From Streptomyces canus 299MFChir4.1 (GTDB lineage: Bacteria > Actinomycetota > Actinomycetes > Streptomycetales > Streptomycetaceae): 64,000 bases of DNA. Below are positions 16,372 to 23,787 of this stretch, one piece after another. The stretch is taken from assembly GCF_000383615.1 (NCBI RefSeq), contig NZ_KB911583.1, positions 690,193 to 754,192 on the forward strand, given 5' to 3'. The position numbers and the translations under genes are program-made. The notes under the pieces are model-generated. The model had not been told where the DNA came from, searched no databases, and worked only from the letters and a program-made list of their open reading frames with translations. Position 1 is the stretch's first letter. Each line of letters starts with the position of its first letter.

Positions 16372-18828
16372 TCACTCCGGCCCGGACGGCACCCGGATGT
16401 CCACCACGCAGACGTCGTCGCGCCGCTCGCCCTCCAGCACCGAGGCCAGCAGCGGGGCGAGGGAGCCGGGCTCGTCCGTGTGGTGGACCGCGACGGCCGC
16501 GGCGAGCCGGTCCAGACCGAGGTCGATGCCCTCCGAGGGCCGCTCGACCAGGCCGTCGGTGTAGAACAGCACGCGGTCACCCGGCTCCAGGACGCAGCGT
16601 GCCTCCTGGAAGTCCGGATCGGAGCACGCCCCCAGCAGTATGCCGAGCGGGCGGTCCAGATAGCGCACCTCTCCACCGCGTACCAGCAGCGGTGGCGGAT
16701 GACCGGCCTGGGCCCACACCAGGCAACGCTCGCCGGGGTCGTAGCGGGCCAGGACCATGGTCGCGGTGCCGTGGGAGTCGCGCGAGTGCAGCAGCAGGGT
16801 GTTGAGACGGGCGAGCGCCCCGGTCAGCGACGAGCCCGTGATGACCATGCCCTTGGCGGTGAAGCGCAGTTGCGCCATCGTGGCCACGGCGTCGATGCCG
16901 TGTCCGGCGACGTCCCCGACCACGAACAGGGCGTCGCCGTCGGGCAGTTCGATGCTGCTGAACCAGTCGCCACTGACGTGGATCCCCGAATGGGCGGGCA
17001 GATAGGCCACTTCGACCCGCAGGCCGGCGAGACGGACCGGCCGGGTGGGCAGGGGCAGCAGCGCGTGCTGGAGGCGGGCGGCCAGGGTCCGCTCGGCGTG
17101 CAGCACCCCGTGCTGCGTCACGATCTCCTGCTCGCTCTCGACGAGGGCGAGTTCGGCGCTGCGCTGCGCGGTGAGGTCCTGGACGAACCCGTGCACCTCC
17201 ACGGGTTCGTTCTCGGTGTCCGTCACCACTTCGGCGACCATCCGCAGATGGCGGACCTCGTCCCCGGCCCGGATCCGGAACGGGACGTCGAACTGGCGCC
17301 CCGAGCGCAGGAGTTCCCGCACGGCGTGGGCCAGCACCGGAGCGTCCTCGGGCAGTGCGAGCCCCGGAAGGTCGGCCAGCCGGACCGGTCCGAGCACGGG
17401 GTCCCGGCTCATGACGAGGAAGGTCTGGGAGGACCAGCTGCCCTCGCCGGTGACCAGGTTCCAGTTCGCCCAGCCCAGGTTCCCCAGCCGCTGCACGTCC
17501 GCCAGGCGCTGTTCCTGCCGGTCGGAGGAGTCGTGGCGGACCCAGGTGACGACCAGGGCGCCGCCGAGGCGGGCCGCGTGCAGGGCGTAGGTGGACAGTT
17601 CGGCGGCGCCGTCCACGACCTCCTGGTAGGCGAACGGCTCGCCCTCGAACGGCTCGCCGGTGGTCAGGGTGCGCAGACAGCCGTGCCACACCGCATCGTC
17701 CGCGATGCTCGGGAAGCACTCGAGGATGCGTCGGCCGAGCAGCTGCCTGCCGGTGCGGCCCACGACGTCGACGGCCTGCTCGGTGGCGGCGTCGATGCGG
17801 TAGTCCTCGACCTCTCCGGCGGGGCCGCGCAGCGGCGTGAGGAGCATCGCCGAGCCCGGCAGCGAGTCGAACACGGGCTGGACGGCGGCGGCCGCCGCGG
17901 CGGTGCTGTGCTCCGACCGGGCGCCGAAGGACCGCAGCCAGCCCGCGCACAGCCGGACGACGGCCCGCAGGAGCTGTCGGTCCTGCGCGGAGAACGGCCC
18001 GCTTCGCGCGCGCAGGATCCCGATGCAGACCTCGGCCTCGTCGCCGGTCGGCACCGGCAGCCAGGCGCGGGACAGCCAGCGCTCGGGCGGGTTCCCTATC
18101 AGCAGGTGCCGGTCCCGGTCCGTCGCGAAGTCCTCCAGCCAGCGGGGCTCCCGAGCCCGGAGCGCTTCGAGCGCCGCGACGCCGCTCAGCGGGGGAACCC
18201 GCGCCCACTGCGCGGCCAGCGTGGCGTCGATGCCGGCATGGCCGATCAGTTCGAGCCCTCCGGTCCGCAGCGAACGGAAGAGCAGCAGCGCGTCCGCGTC
18301 GACGTCCGCCCTGAGCTCCTCCAGGAGACAGCCGGCCAGGTCCTGGGCGGTGGCCACATGGACGAGGGCCTTGCCGAGGCGGCCGAGCGCGGTGAAGCCG
18401 TCGTCCAGGTCACAGGTGTCCCGTCCGGCGGGAACGGCGGTATTCGGCCGGACGGACGGGGGATGCGTCGGCGCGGGGATCGCGGGCGGGGTCGCGCCGG
18501 GAGCGTCGCCGCCGACGCGGGATTCCGTCGTGGTGCCGAGTGGGGGCAGGGAGCCGAGGGTGATCCAGCACTCCTCCAGCAGCGTGCGGTCGCCGGCCTT
18601 GGCGCGCTGCAGCAGATCCTCGCCGGCCGCGTCCGGAGTGCACCCGGTCAGCGCCATGATCGCGCCCTTGGCACGCTCCATCACCGCCGAGGTGACGGCC
18701 TGGTCCCGCAATCGGTCCATTTCGGCACGTTGTCTGGCCACGACCTTGGCCAGCGCGGCCATGTCGGGCGCGGTGCCGGCGTGCGTAGGGCCGGTTGACT
18801 CGCTCGTCACGTGTTGAGCATTGCACAT
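16372..18828 (-). CDS. Multi-domain SpoIIE-type PP2C phosphatase with ANTAR, GAF and PAS regions
   Basis: Signalling protein of about 818 aa. An ANTAR-like helical region (about 30-85: AVMERAKGAIMALTG...LLQRAKAG) comes first, then a GAF-like domain (about 135-290), PAS-like regions (about 310-570) and a C-terminal SpoIIE phosphatase domain (about 590-818). The phosphatase Asp motifs appear in SGDWFSSIELPDG and GDVAGHGIDAVATM. Such proteins dephosphorylate anti-anti-sigma factors and so activate alternative sigma factors. The ANTAR-like segment at the N-terminus is unusual, since ANTAR normally sits at the C-terminus and binds RNA. Start is uncertain: ATG 18828, GTG 18810 (812 aa) or a longer form to 18864. 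Confidence 0.87.
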   Translation of the reverse strand: MCNAQHVTSESTGPTHAGTAPDMAALAKVVARQRAEMDRLRDQAVTSAVMERAKGAIMALTGCTPDAAGEDLLQRAKAGDRTLLEECWITLGSLPPLGTTTESRVGGDAPGATPPAIPAPTHPPSVRPNTAVPAGRDTCDLDDGFTALGRLGKALVHVATAQDLAGCLLEELRADVDADALLLFRSLRTGGLELIGHAGIDATLAAQWARVPPLSGVAALEALRAREPRWLEDFATDRDRHLLIGNPPERWLSRAWLPVPTGDEAEVCIGILRARSGPFSAQDRQLLRAVVRLCAGWLRSFGARSEHSTAAAAAAVQPVFDSLPGSAMLLTPLRGPAGEVEDYRIDAATEQAVDVVGRTGRQLLGRRILECFPSIADDAVWHGCLRTLTTGEPFEGEPFAYQEVVDGAAELSTYALHAARLGGALVVTWVRHDSSDRQEQRLADVQRLGNLGWANWNLVTGEGSWSSQTFLVMSRDPVLGPVRLADLPGLALPEDAPVLAHAVRELLRSGRQFDVPFRIRAGDEVRHLRMVAEVVTDTENEPVEVHGFVQDLTAQRSAELALVESEQEIVTQHGVLHAERTLAARLQHALLPLPTRPVRLAGLRVEVAYLPAHSGIHVSGDWFSSIELPDGDALFVVGDVAGHGIDAVATMAQLRFTAKGMVITGSSLTGALARLNTLLLHSRDSHGTATMVLARYDPGERCLVWAQAGHPPPLLVRGGEVRYLDRPLGILLGACSDPDFQEARCVLEPGDRVLFYTDGLVERPSEGIDLGLDRLAAAVAVHHTDEPGSLAPLLASVLEGERRDDVCVVDIRVPSGPE

Positions 18829-18890
18829 GGGCCAGGTGCCGATCGCACAGTTGTGAACACGCATCCCACACACCGGTGACACCGGCGGTT

Positions 18891-18919
18891 GACGAAACCG
18901 GCCGGGCCCCCGGTTCGTC
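18891..18919 (-). terminator. Terminator after the ABM-domain gene
   Basis: GACGAAACCGG pairs with CCGGTTCGTC (10 bp with one bulged A) around an 8-nt loop, 6 bp beyond the stop at 18925. Confidence 0.6.
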
Positions 18920-18924
18920 ACGGG

Positions 18925-19491
18925 TCAGTGGTCGGGCGGCGGGTAGAGCCACCGTCGCAGCACCCGGCTCAGCAGGGGCATCACCAGATACGTGAGCACC
19001 GGCAGCAGCACCACCGGGAACACCGCGGCCCGCAGCGGCAGGGGCCAGGCGGCGGTGTGGGGCGCCACCAGCCACTGGATCAGCAGTGTGCTCGGGAAGG
19101 CGCCGAGGAACGTGGTCAGCACCATCTTCCAGCGGACCGGGGGCCGCACGGTGGTGCCGGGCAGACTGAACCAGGTCTCGAGCCCCGTCGTCGACTGCCG
19201 TTCGCTGCCGAGCTCCGTGGCGATGCCGTCGATCCGCGCGTGCCAGGCCGCCCGCTCGTCCGACTCCAGCCAGGCGCCGAGCCGGCTGGAGTCGGACCAG
19301 CGCAGTACCGCGTGGAAGCGGTGGCCGTCCTCGGGACGCAGCCAGGAGACGCCCTCGTTGCCGGGGAACCGCCGGGCACAGCGGGTGATCCCGAGCGTCC
19401 AGCGCTCGAACTCCTGCTCCCGGCCAGGGCGCACCTGCCAGGTGAGGACCGTGGTGACGGGATCGCCGCGTCGTACGTCGGTGGTGCTCAT
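18925..19491 (-). CDS. ABM-domain protein with C-terminal membrane helices
   Basis: Protein of 188 aa. Residues about 8-95 form an antibiotic-biosynthesis-monooxygenase-like ferredoxin fold (VTTVLTWQVRPGREQEFERW, then FHAVLRWSDSSRLGAWLES). The C-terminal part has two hydrophobic segments (about 120-145 and 150-178), so it should be membrane-attached with the ABM domain in the cytoplasm. These two-part proteins are common but uncharacterised; quinone or heme chemistry is possible but no active residues can be assigned. ATG 19491 is chosen; GTG 19509 would add six residues. It ends before its own terminator. Confidence 0.82.
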   Translation of the reverse strand: MSTTDVRRGDPVTTVLTWQVRPGREQEFERWTLGITRCARRFPGNEGVSWLRPEDGHRFHAVLRWSDSSRLGAWLESDERAAWHARIDGIATELGSERQSTTGLETWFSLPGTTVRPPVRWKMVLTTFLGAFPSTLLIQWLVAPHTAAWPLPLRAAVFPVVLLPVLTYLVMPLLSRVLRRWLYPPPDH

Positions 19492-19539
19492 GTTCACCAC
19501 GGGTCCCACGTACGGCGTGGGTCATGCCCTGCGGGAGGG

Positions 19540-19929
19540 TCAGCGCCCGTGTTGGTGGTCGACCAGGGCCTGGGTGACCGCCCGGATGCTGCGGGCGATG
19601 TGCTGGAGCTGGAGGACCTCGGCCGCGTACAGCTTGATCGTGTGCTCGATGACCGACTCCGGCAGCCCGAGCGCCGGCAGGTCCGCGCGGGCGGTCTGCA
19701 GCGCGGTGCGGGCGACCCGGATCTCGTGCTGGACCTGGATCTGCGCGTGCCGGGCGAGGAGGACGGTGTGCCGCATCAGGGCCGGATAGCTCGCGTACCG
19801 CGCCGGTACCAGCTCGCGCAGCCACTTGACCGCGGAGCGCTCCCAGTCGTAGCTGCCGGGCGTCTTGACCTGGCAGGGCCAGTCCGGGCCAGGACGGGTG
19901 GTGGTGCGCGTGGTCGTCATCAGAGCCAT
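19540..19929 (-). CDS. Hypothetical helical protein, 129 aa
   Basis: I do not recognise the family. After a Thr/Pro-rich start (MALMTTTRTTTRPGPDW) the protein is predicted mostly helical, with many His, Gln and Arg residues (RHTVLLARHAQIQVQHEIRVARTA is broken by short polar turns). There is no signal peptide or membrane segment. ATG 19929 has GGAAG upstream. A 13-bp perfect hairpin lies 52-85 bp upstream of the start, and an AT-rich promoter-like stretch lies further up. Attenuation or strong insulation from the upstream RpiR gene is possible. Confidence 0.7.
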   Translation of the reverse strand: MALMTTTRTTTRPGPDWPCQVKTPGSYDWERSAVKWLRELVPARYASYPALMRHTVLLARHAQIQVQHEIRVARTALQTARADLPALGLPESVIEHTIKLYAAEVLQLQHIARSIRAVTQALVDHQHGR

Positions 19930-19980
19930 GGTGTTCGCTTCCGGGTGTGCGGCGTCGTGGCGGGTGGTCCGACGTGGTTG

Positions 19981-20014
19981 GGCGGCCCCGGTCTAGGGGA
20001 TGACCGGGGCCGCC
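19981..20014 (-). terminator. Very stable hairpin between the RpiR and 129-aa genes
   Basis: GGCGGCCCCGGTC pairs perfectly over 13 bp with GACCGGGGCCGCC around an 8-nt loop. It may end the RpiR transcript, or act as an attenuator in a long leader of the 129-aa gene whose ATG lies 52 bp further on. Confidence 0.7.
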
Positions 20015-20179
20015 ACGGGCTCGCGTGCAGGCGAGGCCCTACCGAACACCCCGAAGCGCCGACGCGGGTAGGTGACGACGGCCCGGGATGTCCGTAACAG
20101 GAGCCCTCTCGGGCGGTGTGGGGGTGGGGACGGGGACAGGGGTGCGGACGGTCCCGGAGTGGTCCGGGGGTGATCCGTG

Positions 20180-20240
20180 AGCAGTATTTATATATGCCGA
20201 GCGCTTGGCAAGGCGTATGAAAACATTCATGCTCGATTTA
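20180..20240. promoter_or_regulatory. AT-rich regulatory stretch in the 357-bp gap 19930-20286
   Basis: No gene was found in this gap. Its middle is strikingly AT-rich (TATTTATATATG). It holds AGCGCTTGGCAAGGCGT (20200-20216), a near copy of a motif upstream of the RpiR gene, and the inverted repeat ATGAA-aaca-TTCAT (20217-20230). On the minus strand TTGCCA (20206-20211) with AATACT 17 bp on could be a promoter reading toward the 129-aa gene. Confidence 0.5.
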
Positions 20241-20286
20241 TTGCGGATAGGCCTGGTGTGAGGCGTATGGCGGGGGTGGGAGGGGG

Positions 20287-21210
20287 TCAGTCCCTGAGGA
20301 AGAACTGGTGCTGGTCGGAGATCTGCTCGTACTCCTCCAGCCGCGCCTGGGTGCGCTCGGGGTCGGCGTCGGTCATGGCCTGGAGCAGGGCGGCGGCGAT
20401 CACACCGGGTGCGGCGTAGGAGTCGAAGACCAGCCGGGAGCCCGTGCCGGTGGAGAACAGGACGTCCGCCTCGTCGGCCACGTCCCCGAGCGCCAGGTCC
20501 GTGACGAGGGCGATCTTCAGTCCGGCACTGCGGGCGACCCGCAGGGCGGTGAGGGTCTCCTGGGCGTGCCGGGGCATCGAGAACGCGAGCACCCAGGTGC
20601 CGCCCGCCTCGCGTGACTGAAGGAGAGCGTCGTAGGCGACGCTGCCGCCGCGGGTGACGAGCCGTACGTCGGGATGGATACGGCGTGCCGCGTAGGCGAA
20701 GTACTCGGCCAGGGACGCCGAGATGCGCAGGCCCAGGATGGTCAGCGGGGTCGACTCGGACAGCTTGCGGCCGAGTTCGATCATCCGGTCGGGGTCGGCG
20801 AAGTCGCGGCGCAGGTTCTCCAGGTTCTCGATCTCCGCGTCGACCGCGGCCTGGAGTTCGTTGCCCCGTGACTCGTCGTCGGCGACCGGTCCGCCGGCGA
20901 GCGTGCCGAGCGCGATGGCCTGGAGCTTCTCCCGCAGGGCGGGGTAGCCGCTGAAGCCCACGGCCGCGGCGAACCGTGTCACCGAGGGCTGGCTCACGCC
21001 CACGCGATCCGCGAGATCGGTGATGGAGAGGAACGCCGCTTCGGTGATGTGCTCGATCAGGTACTGCGCGATGCGCCGCTGCCCGGGGGAGAGGCGGGGC
21101 CGGTCGAAGAGTGTCCTGAGCTGGGAGGCCGGGGCGGCCTCGGCCTCCGGTGCGGTCTTTCCCGAGGTGATCGCGGATGCCTGGGCGCGTGCCTGCTGCG
21201 GCGATGACAC
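20287..21210 (-). CDS. MurR/RpiR family transcriptional regulator
   Basis: Sugar-phosphate-sensing regulator, 307 aa. The N-terminal HTH_6 domain (about 30-105) includes LSPGQRRIAQYLIEH and SITDLADRVGVSQPSVTRFAAAVGFSGYPALRE, where the recognition helix is VSQPSVTRFA. A SIS domain follows (about 135-270; LTILGLRISASLAEYFAYAARR). GTG 21210 is chosen because GGAGG lies 7 bp upstream; GTG 21234 would add eight residues. No sugar gene is immediately adjacent, so its targets are unclear. Similar CTTG/CAAG motifs occur upstream (21269) and beyond its 3' end (20200). Confidence 0.9.
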   Translation of the reverse strand: MSSPQQARAQASAITSGKTAPEAEAAPASQLRTLFDRPRLSPGQRRIAQYLIEHITEAAFLSITDLADRVGVSQPSVTRFAAAVGFSGYPALREKLQAIALGTLAGGPVADDESRGNELQAAVDAEIENLENLRRDFADPDRMIELGRKLSESTPLTILGLRISASLAEYFAYAARRIHPDVRLVTRGGSVAYDALLQSREAGGTWVLAFSMPRHAQETLTALRVARSAGLKIALVTDLALGDVADEADVLFSTGTGSRLVFDSYAAPGVIAAALLQAMTDADPERTQARLEEYEQISDQHQFFLRD

Positions 21211-21268
21211 CGGGGCGCCTCCTTTGTCTGCCACGGGGAGTCAACATAGCTCACACACCTCGATGACC

Positions 21269-21286
21269 AGCGCTTGTACAAGGCGT
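21269..21286. promoter_or_regulatory. Operator-like palindrome upstream of the RpiR gene
   Basis: AGCGCTTGTACAAGGCGT contains the perfect palindrome CTTGTACAAG (21273-21282), about 60 bp before the GTG start. The copy at 20200-20216 differs only by TA against G in the centre. Confidence 0.5.
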
Positions 21287-21378
21287 CCGGCGAGCGTGGA
21301 TCGGGACGGGTACGCGGCGCCCGAACGGGAACCCGCCGCTGGGCAAGACCTTCGACGACACCTGAGGAGCAGCCCCGC

Positions 21379-21543
21379 ATGGCAGTCCCCGAGGAGAACC
21401 GGCGCGAGACCGGCACCACCGACGGCCTCTTGGCAGACCACCGCGAGGAGAGCGAGGCCCCCGCCCCCGGTGGCAGCGGACGCACCCTGCGCGAGGCGTT
21501 CGAGGAAGCGCGGGTGGAACCCGACGACTTCGCCCAGGAATGA
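21379..21543 (+). CDS. Small acidic hypothetical protein, 54 aa
   Basis: Unrecognised, very acidic and Glu-rich protein, probably disordered with a C-terminal helix (LREAFEEARVEPDDFAQE). GAGGAG lies about 11 bp before the ATG. It is 40 bp upstream of the FhaA-N-like gene and in the same direction, so the two are probably cotranscribed. No function can be assigned. Confidence 0.6.
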   Translation: MAVPEENRRETGTTDGLLADHREESEAPAPGGSGRTLREAFEEARVEPDDFAQE

Positions 21544-21583
21544 CACCGGACGGGAAACCAGAGCTTTCGGCAGGTGAGACGCA

Positions 21584-21985
21584 ATGGGTGCGCTGAGCGC
21601 GCTGGAACAGGCAATGGAGCACGGGTGGGAGGCGCTGTGGGCGCGGGTCGTCGGCCGGGAACCCGTCGAACTCCTCGACGCGCTGCGCCGCGAGTGCGAC
21701 AGCAACGTGGTGGTGTGCAGTGAGAGCAGGGTGGTGGTCCCGAACGCGTACGACGTCGAGCTCGCGGACTTCGCCTACGACGAACTGGTGCGCCGGGGCA
21801 GCGATGTGGGCCAGGAGCTGACGGACAGCCTGGCCCGGCACGGCGAGCGGCAGGGCTACGAGTGGGCGGGGCCGCTCACCGTGCACATCTCCCGTTCCGA
21901 CCGGGTGCCCAACGGCCGTTACCGCGTGACGAGCGGGGCGATGCCGCACGTGAGCGCCGAGGGGTTCCAGCAGGCGGTCCACTGA
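21584..21985 (+). CDS. Stand-alone FhaA N-terminal (DUF3662) domain protein
   Basis: Protein of 133 aa matching the N-terminal domain of FhaA: it starts MGALSALEQAMEHGWEALWARV, then EPVELLDALRRECDSNVVV, VVVPNAYDVELADF and the strand GPLTVHISRSDRVPNGRYRV. In FhaA this domain precedes a long linker and an FHA phosphothreonine-binding domain and works in cell-wall synthesis control by PknB and the PBP genes. Here the protein ends right after the domain, so the FHA module is absent. It could compete with or modulate full-length FhaA. AGGTGAG precedes the ATG. Confidence 0.8.
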   Translation: MGALSALEQAMEHGWEALWARVVGREPVELLDALRRECDSNVVVCSESRVVVPNAYDVELADFAYDELVRRGSDVGQELTDSLARHGERQGYEWAGPLTVHISRSDRVPNGRYRVTSGAMPHVSAEGFQQAVH

Positions 21986-22014
21986 GCGGGGGCGGGGCAC
22001 GCGCGGCGCGGGGG

Positions 22015-23694
22015 TCATCGGCGGTAGATGGTGATCGAGTGACCGACCTCGTCGACCGGACGGCTGCTGTCGATCAACTCGGCCAGCCGGCCCCTCGCCT
22101 TGGCGACCGAGGAGTCCGACACGACCAGGAGTCCGCGCACCTCGCCCACCGGTGCCTCGCGCGGGTCGGAGGCCTCGATGCCGTAGGCGGAGGGCACCCC
22201 GCTGCCCTTGTAGACGAGCCAGATCCGCTCGCCCGGGTAGCGCTCGCGCAGCCGGTCGGCGAGCCGGCCGAGGTCCTGGCCCCAGTCGACGTTGGCGTCG
22301 TGCAACCGCAGATGGGTGCGGGCCGGTCCGCCGAACGCCTCGTTGGAGTACGGCAGATAGAAGGGAAAGGTCAGCAGCGAACTGACCGCGACGAACAGCA
22401 CCAGTGCCCCGGTCGCGATCGTCGCCCAGCGTCGGCGCACCGCGAGGACACAGCCCGCGGCCACCGTCAGGAACATCGGCAGGAAGAGCGCGTACCGGGT
22501 GCCGAAGTCGCGTGAGCCCGTCATGGCCGAGGCGAGCAGCACCGCGGCGGGCACCAGCAGATACGGCGCGGCGGGCCGCAGCCGCCGTACCGCCACCAGC
22601 ACGACGGCACCCGCCGCCCACAGCGCGAGCAGGCCCAGCGGCGTCTTCACCAGGAGGGCGGCGGGCAGGTAGTACCAGAGGTGCCCGGTGTACACCCGCC
22701 CGAACAGGAAGCCCTCCCACGGGTAGTTCTCGAAGTGGAACTGGATCCGCATCCCGTCCGCGTAGGCCTGGGGGAACGGCAGCAGCTCGACGAGGAGCCC
22801 ACGCAGCCCGTGCACCACCGGCACCTGGTCCTGGGACGTCCACCGCAGCCGGGGATCGACGACGAGATACGAGGCCCATACGACGGCTACGGCGGCCAGG
22901 GTCAGGACCGCGGCCCCGGCGAGCACGTGGAGCAGCCGTCGGCGCTTCTCGTCACCGCGACGCGCGGTCCACACCGAGAGAGCGGCCAGCCCCAGCAGGA
23001 CCGGCACGGCCGACAGCGCGCTCATCTTGGTCGCCAGGGCCGCGCCGAGCGCCAGACCGGCGAGGGGCACGTACAGCCGTGGGCGTACGCGGGCCCGCCA
23101 GAGCAGCCACACCGAGGTGAGCAGGAAGCCCGCCATCGGCACGTCAAGCGTGGCGAGCGAACCGTGGGCGACGACGTCGGGGGAGAAGGTGTACAGGGCG
23201 AGCGCGGCGAGCCCTGCCGCCCTTCCGGCGAGTTCCCGGGCGAAGGCGAACACGACAAGGCCGAACAGCAGCGTCAGCACGATCACCGGGAGCCGGGCCC
23301 AGAACATCAGCCGCCAGGGGTCGTTGCCCGACTCGTACAGCAGATGGGGGCCCAGGCCGATCTGGGGCCCGTCGAACGCCGTGTCCACGTGCGGGTCGGC
23401 GATGGCCACCCCGACGGTGATCACCAGCTTGCCGAGCGGCGGGTGCTCGGGGTTGTAGCGGATGCCCTGACCGTGCAGGTACTCGGCGGCCGTGGCCACA
23501 TAGACGGGTTCGTCGATCGTGGGCGTCTGCTGCACGGCGGTCGTCACCATGGCGGCCGCCATCTGCGCGAGCAGCACGACGACGAGGAGCGGCACCAGCC
23601 ACCGCCGGACCGGTCGCGGCCGCCGTACCTCGTCGTCGTGGGCCCCGGACTCGGGAACCGCGTCCAGGACCGTCTGCTGCTCGCTCGCCATCAT
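22015..23694 (-). CDS. Phospholipid-dependent glycosyltransferase, PMT/ArnT-like (GT39 type)
   Basis: Polytopic GT-C protein of about 559 aa with roughly ten membrane helices. The first external loop has the catalytic-type motif TIDEPVYVATAAEYL (Asp61-Glu62) and NPEHPPLGKL (about 81-90), hallmarks of the PMT/ArnT group that use polyprenyl-phosphate sugars. A periplasmic C-terminal domain ends with VGHSITIYRR. The acceptor, protein or lipid, is unknown. Adjacent Met codons at 23694 and 23691 are the likely starts; the GTG at 23745 lacks a good ribosome site. It runs convergent to the FhaA-N-like gene. Confidence 0.87.
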   Translation of the reverse strand: MMASEQQTVLDAVPESGAHDDEVRRPRPVRRWLVPLLVVVLLAQMAAAMVTTAVQQTPTIDEPVYVATAAEYLHGQGIRYNPEHPPLGKLVITVGVAIADPHVDTAFDGPQIGLGPHLLYESGNDPWRLMFWARLPVIVLTLLFGLVVFAFARELAGRAAGLAALALYTFSPDVVAHGSLATLDVPMAGFLLTSVWLLWRARVRPRLYVPLAGLALGAALATKMSALSAVPVLLGLAALSVWTARRGDEKRRRLLHVLAGAAVLTLAAVAVVWASYLVVDPRLRWTSQDQVPVVHGLRGLLVELLPFPQAYADGMRIQFHFENYPWEGFLFGRVYTGHLWYYLPAALLVKTPLGLLALWAAGAVVLVAVRRLRPAAPYLLVPAAVLLASAMTGSRDFGTRYALFLPMFLTVAAGCVLAVRRRWATIATGALVLFVAVSSLLTFPFYLPYSNEAFGGPARTHLRLHDANVDWGQDLGRLADRLRERYPGERIWLVYKGSGVPSAYGIEASDPREAPVGEVRGLLVVSDSSVAKARGRLAELIDSSRPVDEVGHSITIYRR

Positions 23695-23787
23695 CCGCCC
23701 CGCGGTGAGACCGGCCTGGCCGTGGCGGGAGCGATCCGGAGGCACCTCATGAGGGCCACTCTCGCATCAGCTCCCGCCCCGCGGGCG

